From the NCBI GenBank assembly GCA_039208375.1, contig JBCCRC010000012.1:1-64000 (forward strand): a stretch of DNA of 64,000 nucleotides. The letters are read 5' to 3'. Within the stretch, counting starts at the first letter, position 1. Each line of letters opens with the position of its first letter. This document shows positions 43,146-51,613 of the stretch, in pieces. The DNA is from JANQPC01 sp039208375. Lineage in GTDB: Bacteria; Pseudomonadota; Alphaproteobacteria; Rhodobacterales; Rhodobacteraceae. The translations under genes and the position numbers were made by a program. The notes beneath the pieces are model-generated. The model was not told the origin of the DNA and did no database searches. It was given only the letters and a program-made list of their open reading frames with translations.

Positions 43146-44699
43146 TCAGAAGGGAAGGGGCTTGCCTTCACCAACATAAAGCCCCGGCGCCGCTGCAGCA
43201 TAGTCTACCGGATCGTTGCCCGCGTAGAAGCCATTGTCGGTCATGATCTGTTTCACGGCCGCAGCGGCGTTGTCGAGCGCCTCCTTGCCCGTGATCTGGC
43301 CCACAACGGCGCGGTTGATCTCGTTGCCGATGGCCTGCTCAATCGGGAAGGCCCCGGGAAGGCGCGGGCTGCACCATGCGTGATCGAGGCTGTCACCCCA
43401 CACCTTCGCGGGCTGGGATACGGCCTGGAGGTTCTCATTCGTCAGAACCGAGCGGTAGCCGGGCGCCACACCGTTCGCGTTGGCTTCGTTCATCGCCATG
43501 ATCGAGGCGGTCGTGAGGAAACCGAGCATCAGGAACGCGCCTTCGGGGTTTTGCGCCGAAGCCGACACGCAGGAGGTAGAGCCCGCAATATTCGGTGGCG
43601 CGAAGCGCCCGCCTTCAATGCGCGGCTCGTAGATCGTGACGAAATCATCCACGATCTGCGATTGGTCCGGACGCATCGCCTGGGTGCCGCTATCCTGCCA
43701 GCTGATGTTGGTGGCCACTTGGCCGCCGAGCCACGCGGCGCGGTTTTCCGGCCAGCCGGCACCCGCATGCCCTTCATTGGCGTGCTTGGCCAGTTCGAGG
43801 ATGATCTCCATCCCCTTCATGCCTTCCTCGCCGTTGAAGATCGGCTCCCAGTTTTCGTCAAAGAGCATCATGCCCGCCTGGGCCGCGATATGCTCCCACG
43901 TGTAGGTTGACCAGAAGCCAGGCGCCACCATCAGGCCCACGCCGGACACCCCGGGCTCCACCTGGTTGAGCTCGGCCGCCACGCGGATCAGCTCATCATA
44001 GGTGGGCACCGAGTCAACCTTATCGATCTCGCCGCCTAGGATTTGCTCCATGTACCCCTTGCGCAGGTGCACCATCTGAATGTCACAGTCGAACGGGATC
44101 CCGAACATCTGGCCGTTGAAGAAGCCGTAGTTCAGACGATACGTGTCATAGAAATCATCGAGCGGCAGGCCCCATTTCGCAGCGAAATCATCGAGCGGGA
44201 AGAGGAAGCCGGGGGCCGCGAAATCGCCAAGCCATGGCGAGAAGAACTGCAGGGCATCGAATGACGCGTTGCCGGAAATGAACTCGGCCAGGGCCTTGTC
44301 GTAGAAACTGTCATCGGGGATCGGGACGAGTTCTACTTCGATGCCTGAAAGCTGTTTGAAGGGCTCAAGGCCTTCGGCGGCAGATTCCTGGTCGGCCGCA
44401 CCGATGGCGAAGCGCACGGTAGAGCCGGCGAGCTCCGAGCGCACCTGCTCCCAGTCAACCGTGCGGATCCAGTCTTTTGAGCTGTCCCAGATCGGCTTGT
44501 CGTCGGACATCCCGTACAGGTCGCGATAATCCTCGCGCACATAGCCTGCGATCGAGATCTGATCGAGGACGCTCTGCGGGTCGGGCAGGTGCGAGGCGGC
44601 CAGCGCGGGGCGCGCAAGGCCCGATGCGCCGAGCGTTGCGCCCGCAGCGGCACCGGATCTCAGGAACGAGCGCCGGGATATATTGGGGGTGAAAGCCAT
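43146..44699 (-). CDS. Extracellular sugar-binding protein with Tat signal
   Basis: From ATG 44699 (GGGAGGATACTCG upstream) the 517-residue product begins with a twin-arginine signal (ISRRSFLRSGAAAGATLGAS) cleaved near LARPALA-A, so it is exported folded. The rest is a family 1 extracellular solute-binding protein: TVRFAIGAADQESAAEGLEP, LVPIPDDSFYDKALAEFISG, FDALQFFSPWLGDFAAPGFL and PENRAAWLGGQVATNISWQD. At over 500 residues it is longer than typical monosaccharide receptors. It is the first gene of the importer operon, divergent from the oxidoreductase/E1-E2 operon. Confidence 0.9.
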   Translation of the reverse strand: MAFTPNISRRSFLRSGAAAGATLGASGLARPALAASHLPDPQSVLDQISIAGYVREDYRDLYGMSDDKPIWDSSKDWIRTVDWEQVRSELAGSTVRFAIGAADQESAAEGLEPFKQLSGIEVELVPIPDDSFYDKALAEFISGNASFDALQFFSPWLGDFAAPGFLFPLDDFAAKWGLPLDDFYDTYRLNYGFFNGQMFGIPFDCDIQMVHLRKGYMEQILGGEIDKVDSVPTYDELIRVAAELNQVEPGVSGVGLMVAPGFWSTYTWEHIAAQAGMMLFDENWEPIFNGEEGMKGMEIILELAKHANEGHAGAGWPENRAAWLGGQVATNISWQDSGTQAMRPDQSQIVDDFVTIYEPRIEGGRFAPPNIAGSTSCVSASAQNPEGAFLMLGFLTTASIMAMNEANANGVAPGYRSVLTNENLQAVSQPAKVWGDSLDHAWCSPRLPGAFPIEQAIGNEINRAVVGQITGKEALDNAAAAVKQIMTDNGFYAGNDPVDYAAAAPGLYVGEGKPLPF

Positions 44700-44974
44700 C
44701 GAGTATCCTCCCATGATGGTGTGTGCTTCTTGAGCCCGGGCGGGGCAGGGCGTTGCCGCACTCCGCCCAGAGCGATGAACACTTTCAACTGTAGTGCAAC
44801 TTTTGTTCGCATCTGGTTATCTGTCAAGCCTATATCGCTCCTCCGCCGCGAAGCAATGATACTCCATCAAGCGCTGCGGCGCAGCAATTGTGCGCAATAG
44901 CTTCGAACAAAACAATTGACTTGAGAACATAAGTTCAACAGACTCGCGCCGACTGAAGCGTAGGTTTTTGCACC
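44700..44974. promoter_or_regulatory. Divergent control region with long-range inverted repeat
   Basis: This 275-nt A/T-richer gap separates the importer operon from the oxidoreductase operon. TTTTGTTCG (44801-44809) recurs inverted as CGAACAAAA (44904-44912), centre to centre 103 nt. A second palindrome, GAAC-ATAA-GTTC (44925-44936), follows a TTGACT box (44916-44921). The distance is close to ten helical turns, as expected for looping by a multimeric regulator such as the SorC-type protein encoded downstream. Function is inferred. Confidence 0.45.
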
Positions 44975-46306
44975 ATGGCATCCAACATCGCTCTTTCCGG
45001 GCTGGCGCGGGATCTCGCGGCGCGCGCCGCTGCGGGCGCGCCAGTGCGCGTGGGCCTGATCGGCTCTGGCGAGATGGGAACGGATATCGTAACGCGCGCG
45101 GGCATGATGGATGGGGTAGATGTTGCGGCGATTGCCGATATCAACCCGGCCGCCGCCCATCGCGCCGTTGAAATTGCCCGCCGGGCCCCCGGCGGCAGCG
45201 CCGATGCCGGCAGCGCCGATGCGCTGAACGCGGTGATCGAGGGCGGGCAGACGGCGATTGCCGACAGCGCCGACCACATTCTGGAATCCGGGCTTATCGA
45301 TGTTGTGATCGACGCCACGGGCGTGCCCGCCGTGGGCGCCGAGATCGGCCTGCGCGCAATGGAGCGCGGCAAGCATCTGGTGATGATGAATGTGGAGGCC
45401 GATGTTACGATCGGCGCCTATCTGCGCCGTGAGGCTGATCGGTTGGGCGTTGTCTACTCCCTCGGCGCGGGCGATGAGCCCTCTTCCTGCATGGAGTTGA
45501 TCGAGTTTGCCTCTGCCATGGGGCACCGGATCGTCTGTGCGGGCAAGGGCAAGAACAATCCGCTTAATTTCGACGCCACGCCGGACGTTTACATGGAAGA
45601 GGCCACGCGCCGGAACATGAACCCCCGGCTTTTGGTCGAATTCGTGGATGGCTCGAAAACGATGGTTGAGATGTGCGCCATCGGCAATGCTACCGGCCTG
45701 ATCCCCGACTGCGATGGCATGCACGGGCCTGCCGCCGGGCCGAAAGAGCTCGCCAAAACCCTGATCCCGATGAAGGATGGCGGGCTTCTGAGCGATATCG
45801 GCCGCGTCGATTATTCGGTGGGGCAGGGCCTGGCGCCGGGCGTGTTCGTGATTGTAGAGGCCGAGCATCCCCGCGTGCACGAGCGGATGACTGATCTCAA
45901 GATGGGCGAGGGCCCCTATTTCAGCTTCATTCGCCCCTATCACCTGACCTCACTAGAAGTGCCGCTCACCTGCGCGCGCGCAGTGCTTTATGGCAAAGCC
46001 GATATGGTGCCGCTCGATAGGCCAGTGGCTGAAGTCTGCGCGGTAGCCAAGCGGGATCTGAAGCCCGGCGAAACGCTTGATCAAATCGGCGAGTACACCT
46101 ACCGCGCTTGGGCGATGGAAGTGTCTCGTGCCCGTAGCGCGGAGGCGCATCCGGCGGGGCTGCTGACGGGCGCGACAGTCACACAATCCATCGCGAAAGG
46201 TGGGCTGATCACTGCGGCCAACACGGCCCTCCCCGACGCACCCATCGTGGCGATGCGGCAGAAGCAAAACGAGATGATCTATGGCCGGGAACCCGCAGAT
46301 GCTTGA
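44975..46306 (+). CDS. NAD(P)-dependent oxidoreductase with C-terminal SAF domain (homoserine dehydrogenase-like)
   Basis: The 443-residue protein has an N-terminal Rossmann motif VRVGLIGSGEMGTDIVTRAG (about 24-43), DVVIDATGVPAVGAEIGLRA, a central catalytic-like region (SLGAGDEPSSCMELIEFASA) and a C-terminal SAF domain (about 345-430, CAVAKRDLKPGETLDQIGEY; TGATVTQSIAKGGLITAANT). This matches the COG4091 group of predicted homoserine dehydrogenase-like proteins, often misnamed FlgA because of the SAF domain. The true substrate is unknown. It begins the operon with the E1/E2 complex, so it probably acts on the imported sugar or its product before the thiamine-dependent cleavage. Confidence 0.82.
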   Translation: MASNIALSGLARDLAARAAAGAPVRVGLIGSGEMGTDIVTRAGMMDGVDVAAIADINPAAAHRAVEIARRAPGGSADAGSADALNAVIEGGQTAIADSADHILESGLIDVVIDATGVPAVGAEIGLRAMERGKHLVMMNVEADVTIGAYLRREADRLGVVYSLGAGDEPSSCMELIEFASAMGHRIVCAGKGKNNPLNFDATPDVYMEEATRRNMNPRLLVEFVDGSKTMVEMCAIGNATGLIPDCDGMHGPAAGPKELAKTLIPMKDGGLLSDIGRVDYSVGQGLAPGVFVIVEAEHPRVHERMTDLKMGEGPYFSFIRPYHLTSLEVPLTCARAVLYGKADMVPLDRPVAEVCAVAKRDLKPGETLDQIGEYTYRAWAMEVSRARSAEAHPAGLLTGATVTQSIAKGGLITAANTALPDAPIVAMRQKQNEMIYGREPADA

Positions 46307-47315
46307 TGCCAATACGCCCTATGCGGTGCGCACCTACAGCCCGGAGGCGCTGATCGAAGCGCTACGCAAGATGTACCTCATCCGCAGCTTCGAAGAGGGC
46401 GCGGAGGACAGCTACACGCGCGGCCTGATCCACGGCACGATGCATCTCAGTATAGGGCAGGAGGCGTCTGCCGTCGGCTCGTGCATGGCGCTGAGTGATG
46501 ATGACAAGATCACCTCTACCCACCGCGGCCACGGGCATTGCGTGGCCAAGGGCGCCGATCTCGGCAAGATGTTTGCCGAATTCTTCGGCAAGGAAACCGG
46601 CTATTGCCGCGGGCGCGGTGGCTCAATGCACATCGCCGATGTCGATAAGGGCAATCTCGGCGCAAATGGCATCGTGGGCGGCGGGTTGCCCATTGCCGTT
46701 GGCGCCGCGCTTTCGGCCAAGCGGCTCGGAACAGGCGCGGTCACCGTCTGCTTCTTCGGCGACGGGGCGAACAACGAGGGCGCATTCCATGAGGCGCTCA
46801 ACATGGCGGCGGTCTGGAAATTGCCTGTCGTCTTCATATGCGAAAACAACAAATATGGGATGTCGACATCGACCGAGCGATCGACAGCAGTGAAGAATGT
46901 GGCAGAGCGCGCCGCGGCCTATGCGATGCCGGGAGAAACGGTGGATGGCAACGACTTTTCCGCCGTCACCGAGGCGGTGGATAGTGCCGTGGCCCGGGCG
47001 CGGGCGGGCGAGGGGCCGAGCCTCATAGAAAACGTGACCTATCGCTGGCGCGGGCATTCGAAATCCGATCGCAACCGCTACCGTACCAAAGAAGAGATTG
47101 CGGAGTGGCAGGCGAAGGATCCAATCGCCCGAATGGGCCAAATGCTGATCGATCATGGCATTCTGACTGAGGCTGATCTACCGAGTATTGAAGAAGAGGT
47201 GGCTGAAACCGTGGCCAAGGCCATCGCGTTTGCCAAGAACAGCCCCGATCCGAAGATCGAAGAGGCCACGCGCGACGTCTACACTTCCCATCTTTCTGGT
47301 GGAGCTGCCGCATGA
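46281..47315 (+). CDS. Thiamine-diphosphate E1 alpha subunit (acetoin/pyruvate dehydrogenase type)
   Basis: The 344-residue protein opens LIEALRKMYLIRSFEEGAED. It contains HGTMHLSIGQEASAVGSCMA, THRGHGHCVAKGADLGKMFA and the ThDP/Mg motif GDGANNEGAFHEALNMAAVW with FICENNKYGMSTST, then ENVTYRWRGHSKSD. This is the alpha subunit of an alpha2beta2 E1 of the acetoin dehydrogenase (AcoA) or pyruvate dehydrogenase type. ATG 46281 overlaps the oxidoreductase gene by 26 nt; ATG 46299 (overlap 8 nt) is an alternative. With no 2-oxo acid genes near and an acetoin-type E2 downstream, I favour an acetoin-like alpha-hydroxyketone or diketone substrate. Confidence 0.88.
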   Translation: MAGNPQMLDANTPYAVRTYSPEALIEALRKMYLIRSFEEGAEDSYTRGLIHGTMHLSIGQEASAVGSCMALSDDDKITSTHRGHGHCVAKGADLGKMFAEFFGKETGYCRGRGGSMHIADVDKGNLGANGIVGGGLPIAVGAALSAKRLGTGAVTVCFFGDGANNEGAFHEALNMAAVWKLPVVFICENNKYGMSTSTERSTAVKNVAERAAAYAMPGETVDGNDFSAVTEAVDSAVARARAGEGPSLIENVTYRWRGHSKSDRNRYRTKEEIAEWQAKDPIARMGQMLIDHGILTEADLPSIEEEVAETVAKAIAFAKNSPDPKIEEATRDVYTSHLSGGAAA

Positions 47316-48322
47316 ATGCGGAAAACGGGCCTCAGGTGCGCACGCTGAGCTATGCCGAGGCGATCCGCGAGGCGATGGACATTGCGCTCGCCGAGGATGA
47401 GCGCGTGGTGCTCATGGGAGAGGATATCGGTGTCTACGGCGGCGCATTCCAGGTAACGGGCGATCTGGTGGAGAAGTACGGCGACAGCAGGGTGATGGAC
47501 ACGCCGATCTCCGAGCTTGGCGGGGCGGGTGTTGCCGTGGGTGCGGCGCTGACAGGGCTCAGGCCAATTTTTGAATTCCAGTTCTCCGATTTCGCCACCT
47601 TGGCGATGGAGCAGATCGTCAATCAGGCGGCCAAGCTGCGCTTTATGCTAGGCGGCGCAGTCTCTGTGCCGGTGGTAATGCGCTTTCCTGCCGGATCTGG
47701 CACGGGCGCGGCTGCCCAGCACTCCCAAAGCCTGGAAGCATGGCTGGGCCATGTGCCGGGCCTGAAGGTGGTACAACCCTCTACGCCAGAGGATGCTAAG
47801 GGCCTGCTGCTGGCCGCGCTCGAGGATCCCGACCCGGTGATGATTTTCGAGCATAAACTGCTCTATAAAATGCAAGGGCCGGTGCCCGAGGGCCGCTACC
47901 ACACGCCCATCGGTAAGGCCGCGATCCGGCGAGCGGGTACTGATGTGACCATCGTGGCCACCTCGATCATGGCGCAAAAGGCGATTGCGGCAGCCGAAGA
48001 GCTTGGCGATAGCGGTGTTGCGGCGGAGGTGATTGACCTGCGCACGGTGCGCCCGATGGATCGCGAAACCGTGGTGGCCTCAGTGCGAAAAACCGGGCGG
48101 CTGCTATGCGTTTACGAAGGCGTCAAGACCCTTGGCGTCGGCGCCGAGGTAAGCGCGATGGTGGCAGAGAGCGATGCCTTCGATTTCCTCGATGCGCCCA
48201 TCGTGCGGCTTGGCGGCGCAGAAGCGCCAATCCCCTATAACCCCGAGCTTGAGAAGGCGGTGGTGCCGCAGGTGCCCGATATCGTCCAGGCAGCAGCGGC
48301 GCTGGCGCAAGGCCGAACCTGA
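47312..48322 (+). CDS. Thiamine-diphosphate E1 beta subunit (acetoin/pyruvate dehydrogenase type)
   Basis: The 336-residue protein has EAIREAMDIALAEDERVVLM, GEDIGVYGGAFQVTGDL, DTPISELGGAGVAVGAALTG, FATLAMEQIVNQAAKLRFML and the C-terminal transketolase domain (VIDLRTVRPMDRETVVASVR). It completes the ThDP active site with the alpha subunit. ATG 47312 overlaps the alpha stop by 4 nt, and its own stop overlaps the E2 start by one base, so the three subunits are translationally coupled. The product resembles AcoB. Confidence 0.9.
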   Translation: MNAENGPQVRTLSYAEAIREAMDIALAEDERVVLMGEDIGVYGGAFQVTGDLVEKYGDSRVMDTPISELGGAGVAVGAALTGLRPIFEFQFSDFATLAMEQIVNQAAKLRFMLGGAVSVPVVMRFPAGSGTGAAAQHSQSLEAWLGHVPGLKVVQPSTPEDAKGLLLAALEDPDPVMIFEHKLLYKMQGPVPEGRYHTPIGKAAIRRAGTDVTIVATSIMAQKAIAAAEELGDSGVAAEVIDLRTVRPMDRETVVASVRKTGRLLCVYEGVKTLGVGAEVSAMVAESDAFDFLDAPIVRLGGAEAPIPYNPELEKAVVPQVPDIVQAAAALAQGRT

Positions 48323-49587
48323 TGCCCACCGAAGTGATCATGCCGAAGGTCGATATGGATATGGCCTCCGGCACCATCATGGCGTGGCACGTGGAGGCCG
48401 GCCAAACGGTGGCCGCGGGCGACCCCCTCTTCGATATCGAAACTGACAAGGCTGCAATGGAGGTGGAGGCACCCGGGGCGGGCATTCTCCATCACTTGGC
48501 CCCCGAAGGCACGAAAATCGCGATTGGGGAGCCGGTGGCATACCTCTACGCAGAGGGCGAAGAGGTGGGCGACCCGCCGGCGTCCCTGCCTGACCCGGTA
48601 GAACAGCTTTCCGAGGCACCCCAGGATGAGGCACCTCAGCAAGACGTGGCGGCGCCCGAACCCGCCCACGCCGAAGCGGCGCCTGCGGGCCGTGATCTTC
48701 GAGCCACGCCACGCGCCCGCGGCCTTGCGCGTGACGGGGGCATAAACCTTGCTGCTGTTCAGGGCAGCGGCCCGCGGGGTCGCATTCAGGCCGGCGACGT
48801 TGCCGCGCTTCTGAAAACACCCGCGGCCCCAGTGCAGGGCGGCGCTCTCTCGATCACTCGGTCCAAGGGCGGCACCGGCACGCCGGTGATTCTGCTTCAT
48901 GGTTTTGCCAGCGATGCGGCTTCCTGGGCCCCGCTGGAACCGGCGCTCAAGCACCGCCCGCTGATACGCATCGATCTTCCGGGCCACGGCCGCTCACCCA
49001 ACCTGCCCGTCGCCGATTTCGCCGCGTTAGCGGCGTTCGTCCGGCGCGCGTTTACCGAGCTTGACCTCGCGCGTGCGCATCTCATCGGCCACAGCCTTGG
49101 AGGGGCGCTTGCGCTTGCACTGGCCGATACGCGCCCGCGCAACGTGGAAAGCCTGACCCTGATCGCCCCCGCCGGGCTCGGGCCCGAAGTGGATGGGGCA
49201 ACCCTGAACGGAATCACGCGCGCAAGTCGTGTGGAAAGCCTCGCCCCTTGGCTGCGCCGCCTTGTGCGGGATGAAAGGATTGTCACTGAAGGGTATGCTC
49301 GCGCGGTGATGATGACCCGCACCGATCCCGGGCTTCGCTTGGCTCAGGCCGAACTGGCGGAGGTCCTGTTTCCAGATGGCGTGCAGGCCTTCGATCTGCG
49401 CGCGGCGCTTGCGCGTGTCGCAGCGCCCACCCGCGTCATTTGGGGTAAGCGCGACCGCATCATCCCGTGGCGCCACGCTCTGGAGGCGAAGGGAGCGGTG
49501 GCGCTGCATCTCTTTGACGATGTTGGCCACCTGCCGCAGATCGAGGCGGCGGAAGAGATTGGCAAATTGCTCGCACCGCACCTATGA
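48322..49587 (+). CDS. E2-like protein: lipoyl domain, E3-binding domain and alpha/beta hydrolase (AcoC type)
   Basis: The 421-residue chain has three parts. Residues 1-78 form a lipoyl domain with Lys43 in DIETDKAAMEVEAP. After an acidic Ala/Pro linker, 128-163 is a peripheral-subunit-binding domain (ATPRARGLARDGGINLAAVQ, GSGPRGRIQAGDV). Residues about 178-421 are an alpha/beta hydrolase with oxyanion HGF, nucleophile Ser258 in IGHSLGGAL, Asp378 in GKRDRIIP and His403 in VGHLPQIE. The catalytic acyltransferase domain of ordinary E2 proteins, with its HxxxDG motif, is missing. This is the AcoC architecture of acetoin dehydrogenase. Acyl transfer would use the serine hydrolase fold. No E3 gene is adjacent. 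Confidence 0.9.
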   Translation: MPTEVIMPKVDMDMASGTIMAWHVEAGQTVAAGDPLFDIETDKAAMEVEAPGAGILHHLAPEGTKIAIGEPVAYLYAEGEEVGDPPASLPDPVEQLSEAPQDEAPQQDVAAPEPAHAEAAPAGRDLRATPRARGLARDGGINLAAVQGSGPRGRIQAGDVAALLKTPAAPVQGGALSITRSKGGTGTPVILLHGFASDAASWAPLEPALKHRPLIRIDLPGHGRSPNLPVADFAALAAFVRRAFTELDLARAHLIGHSLGGALALALADTRPRNVESLTLIAPAGLGPEVDGATLNGITRASRVESLAPWLRRLVRDERIVTEGYARAVMMTRTDPGLRLAQAELAEVLFPDGVQAFDLRAALARVAAPTRVIWGKRDRIIPWRHALEAKGAVALHLFDDVGHLPQIEAAEEIGKLLAPHL

Positions 49588-50600
49588 TGCGCGCCCTGAG
49601 GCAGGATTCAGGGCAGCGCATGGCCGCGAAGGATCACGACGATAGAGACGCCGGGCCCCGCCCGGTGCGCGATCCGCACAAGGAACTCCGTGTGCGGGCT
49701 GCGTGGCTTTACTATGTTGAGGGCCTGACGCAATCGGACGTTGCCGCCCGTTTGGGCGCAAATCGGGTGATGATCACACGGCTGTTGTCAGACGCGCGGG
49801 CGCGTGGGGAAGTGGTGATCCGGATCAAATCCGACATCACGCCCCTCGTGGAGCTTGAGCGCAGGTTGGAAGAGCACTTTGGCCTAAAGCGCGCGATCGT
49901 TGCGCCGTTTTCTGACCCCGAGGGCGATCCCACCCGCGCCATCGCGTCTGCCGCCGGTGCTTTTGTGACGGGCTGCATGGCCAATAATATGACCGTTGGG
50001 GTGGGCTGGGGCCGCACGCTTCAAGCGATGCTGCCATTTGTAGAGGAGCGCCCGCTCACCGGCGTGCGCGTGATCTCACTTCTGGGCGGGATAACCCAGG
50101 CGCGCCGGTTTAACCCTGCTGAGTTCGCCTGGCAATTTGCCGAGCTTTTCAACGCCGAGGGCTTTCTTATTCCCGCCCCCGCAATCGTCGACTCGCCTCA
50201 AACCAAAGAGGCGCTGCTCGAACAATGCGGGCTGGAACAGATCCTTGAAATGGCGGAGCGCTGCGATCTTGTGCTGCTCTCCTGCGGTGGCATCACCTCG
50301 CTCACCACATCCTACCGGGTGGGCCATGTGACGGAAGCGGAGCGCCAGGCGATGGTCGAGGCCGGGGTGGTTGGCGACGTGCTTTACAATTTCCTCGATC
50401 GCGACGGGCGGCTGGTGGACAGCCCCGTCAACGCCAGGTCAATTGCGATGCCGGTAGGGCGGCTTGCGCGCATTCCCGGCAAAGTCCTCATCTCGGGCGG
50501 GCCAGAGAAGACTGTGATCCTTCCGGCCACTCTGAAAGCCCTGACACCAGAAACCCTGATCACCGACGAGATCACCGCCCGCGCTTTGCTCGACGCCTAG
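49584..50600 (+). CDS. SorC/DeoR-type sugar-binding transcriptional regulator
   Basis: The 338-residue protein has an N-terminal helix-turn-helix (AAWLYYVEGLTQSDVAARLG, then ANRVMITRLLSDARARGEVV, about 39-78) and a SorC effector domain with VGVGWGRTLQAMLPF, VRVISLLGGITQAR, LLSCGGITSLTTSYRVGHV and VVGDVLYNFLDRDGR. SorC proteins are tetramers that bind phosphorylated sugars and loop DNA. ATG 49584 overlaps the E2 stop by 4 nt; ATG 49620 is an alternative. It closes the oxidoreductase operon and probably controls this and the divergent importer operon. Confidence 0.9.
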   Translation: MMRALRQDSGQRMAAKDHDDRDAGPRPVRDPHKELRVRAAWLYYVEGLTQSDVAARLGANRVMITRLLSDARARGEVVIRIKSDITPLVELERRLEEHFGLKRAIVAPFSDPEGDPTRAIASAAGAFVTGCMANNMTVGVGWGRTLQAMLPFVEERPLTGVRVISLLGGITQARRFNPAEFAWQFAELFNAEGFLIPAPAIVDSPQTKEALLEQCGLEQILEMAERCDLVLLSCGGITSLTTSYRVGHVTEAERQAMVEAGVVGDVLYNFLDRDGRLVDSPVNARSIAMPVGRLARIPGKVLISGGPEKTVILPATLKALTPETLITDEITARALLDA

Positions 50601-50742
50601 ATTTTTTGCAACTGGCCGCATGTAACGGGCGGGTGAACCCCGGCAAGCTCTGCGCGAGCCATCGTTTCAAAATTTTCACAAAATCTACAGGAAACTGTCT
50701 TGCAGCGCCCGTAGCCCGAGCCGGCAACGTGGGGGCGCATAT

Positions 50743-51552
50743 ATGCTGGCAATCGATGGGCTGACGAAGCGGTTCGGGCCGAAAACCGCGGTGGACGCGG
50801 CGACGTTCGACGTGTCTGAACCGGCCATGATCGGGGTGATCGGCCGCTCGGGCGCAGGCAAATCCACCATGCTTAGGATGCTCAATCGCCTGACGTCGGA
50901 GACCGAGGGCACGATCACTTTCGAGGGCCGCGAGATCACCGCGCTAACCGGTTCCGCCAAGCGCGCTTGGCAATCCGAATGCGCGATGATCTTCCAGCAG
51001 TTCAACCTCGTGCCGCGCATGGATGTGGTCTCCAACGTCCTTCACGGCACGCTGAACAAGCGCTCTACTCTCGCGACGCTGTTCAACCTTTATCCCACCG
51101 AGGACATTCACCATGCGATTGAGATCCTCGATCGCCTTGGTATTTCCGAACAGGCTGCGAAGCGCGCCGAGGCGCTTTCGGGCGGGCAGCAGCAGCGCGT
51201 GGCTATCGCCCGGGCGCTGATGCAGGATCCCAAGATCATCCTTGCCGATGAGCCCATCGCCTCGCTTGACCCGATGAATGCCCAGATCGTGATGGAGGCG
51301 TTGCGCCGCATTCACGAAGAAGACGGCCGCATGATCATCGCCAACCTTCACACGCTCGACACAGCGCGCCGCTACTGTGACCGCGTGATCGGGATGCGCG
51401 ATGGCCGGATCGTTTTCGATGGCACGCCCGCGCAACTCACCGCAGGCGTTGCCCGCGATATCTACGGGGCCGGGGCGGACTTTTCCGAAGCCGCGACCTC
51501 AACCGAAATCGGTGCGCTCACCCGCACTGAGCCTCACGCCGCGACGGCGTAA
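50743..51552 (+). CDS. phnC: Phosphonate ABC transporter ATP-binding protein
   Basis: The 269-residue ATPase has Walker A GRSGAGKSTMLR, Q-loop MIFQQFNLVPRMDVVSNVLH (the PhnC-specific form), signature LSGGQQQRVAIARAL, Walker B IILADEPIASLDP and switch ANLHTLDTARRYCDR. The NVLHGTLNKRS segment is typical of PhnC. GGGGGCGCAT precedes ATG 50743. It starts the phnCDEE import operon 142 nt after the SorC regulator gene. That gap contains A/T-rich sequence but no Pho box I can align convincingly. Confidence 0.94.
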   Translation: MLAIDGLTKRFGPKTAVDAATFDVSEPAMIGVIGRSGAGKSTMLRMLNRLTSETEGTITFEGREITALTGSAKRAWQSECAMIFQQFNLVPRMDVVSNVLHGTLNKRSTLATLFNLYPTEDIHHAIEILDRLGISEQAAKRAEALSGGQQQRVAIARALMQDPKIILADEPIASLDPMNAQIVMEALRRIHEEDGRMIIANLHTLDTARRYCDRVIGMRDGRIVFDGTPAQLTAGVARDIYGAGADFSEAATSTEIGALTRTEPHAATA

Positions 51553-51613
51553 TCCCCTACCCAACCGAGAAATAGCGCGGGAGAGACCTGCGCGATCATA
51601 GAGAGAGAACGAA

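Noticed and set aside
50640..50742. Possible Pho box upstream of phnC
   Set aside because: TTTCA and TTTCAC half-sites in the A/T-rich patch are 9 nt apart, not the 11 nt of PhoB boxes, and no CTGTCAT match is present.
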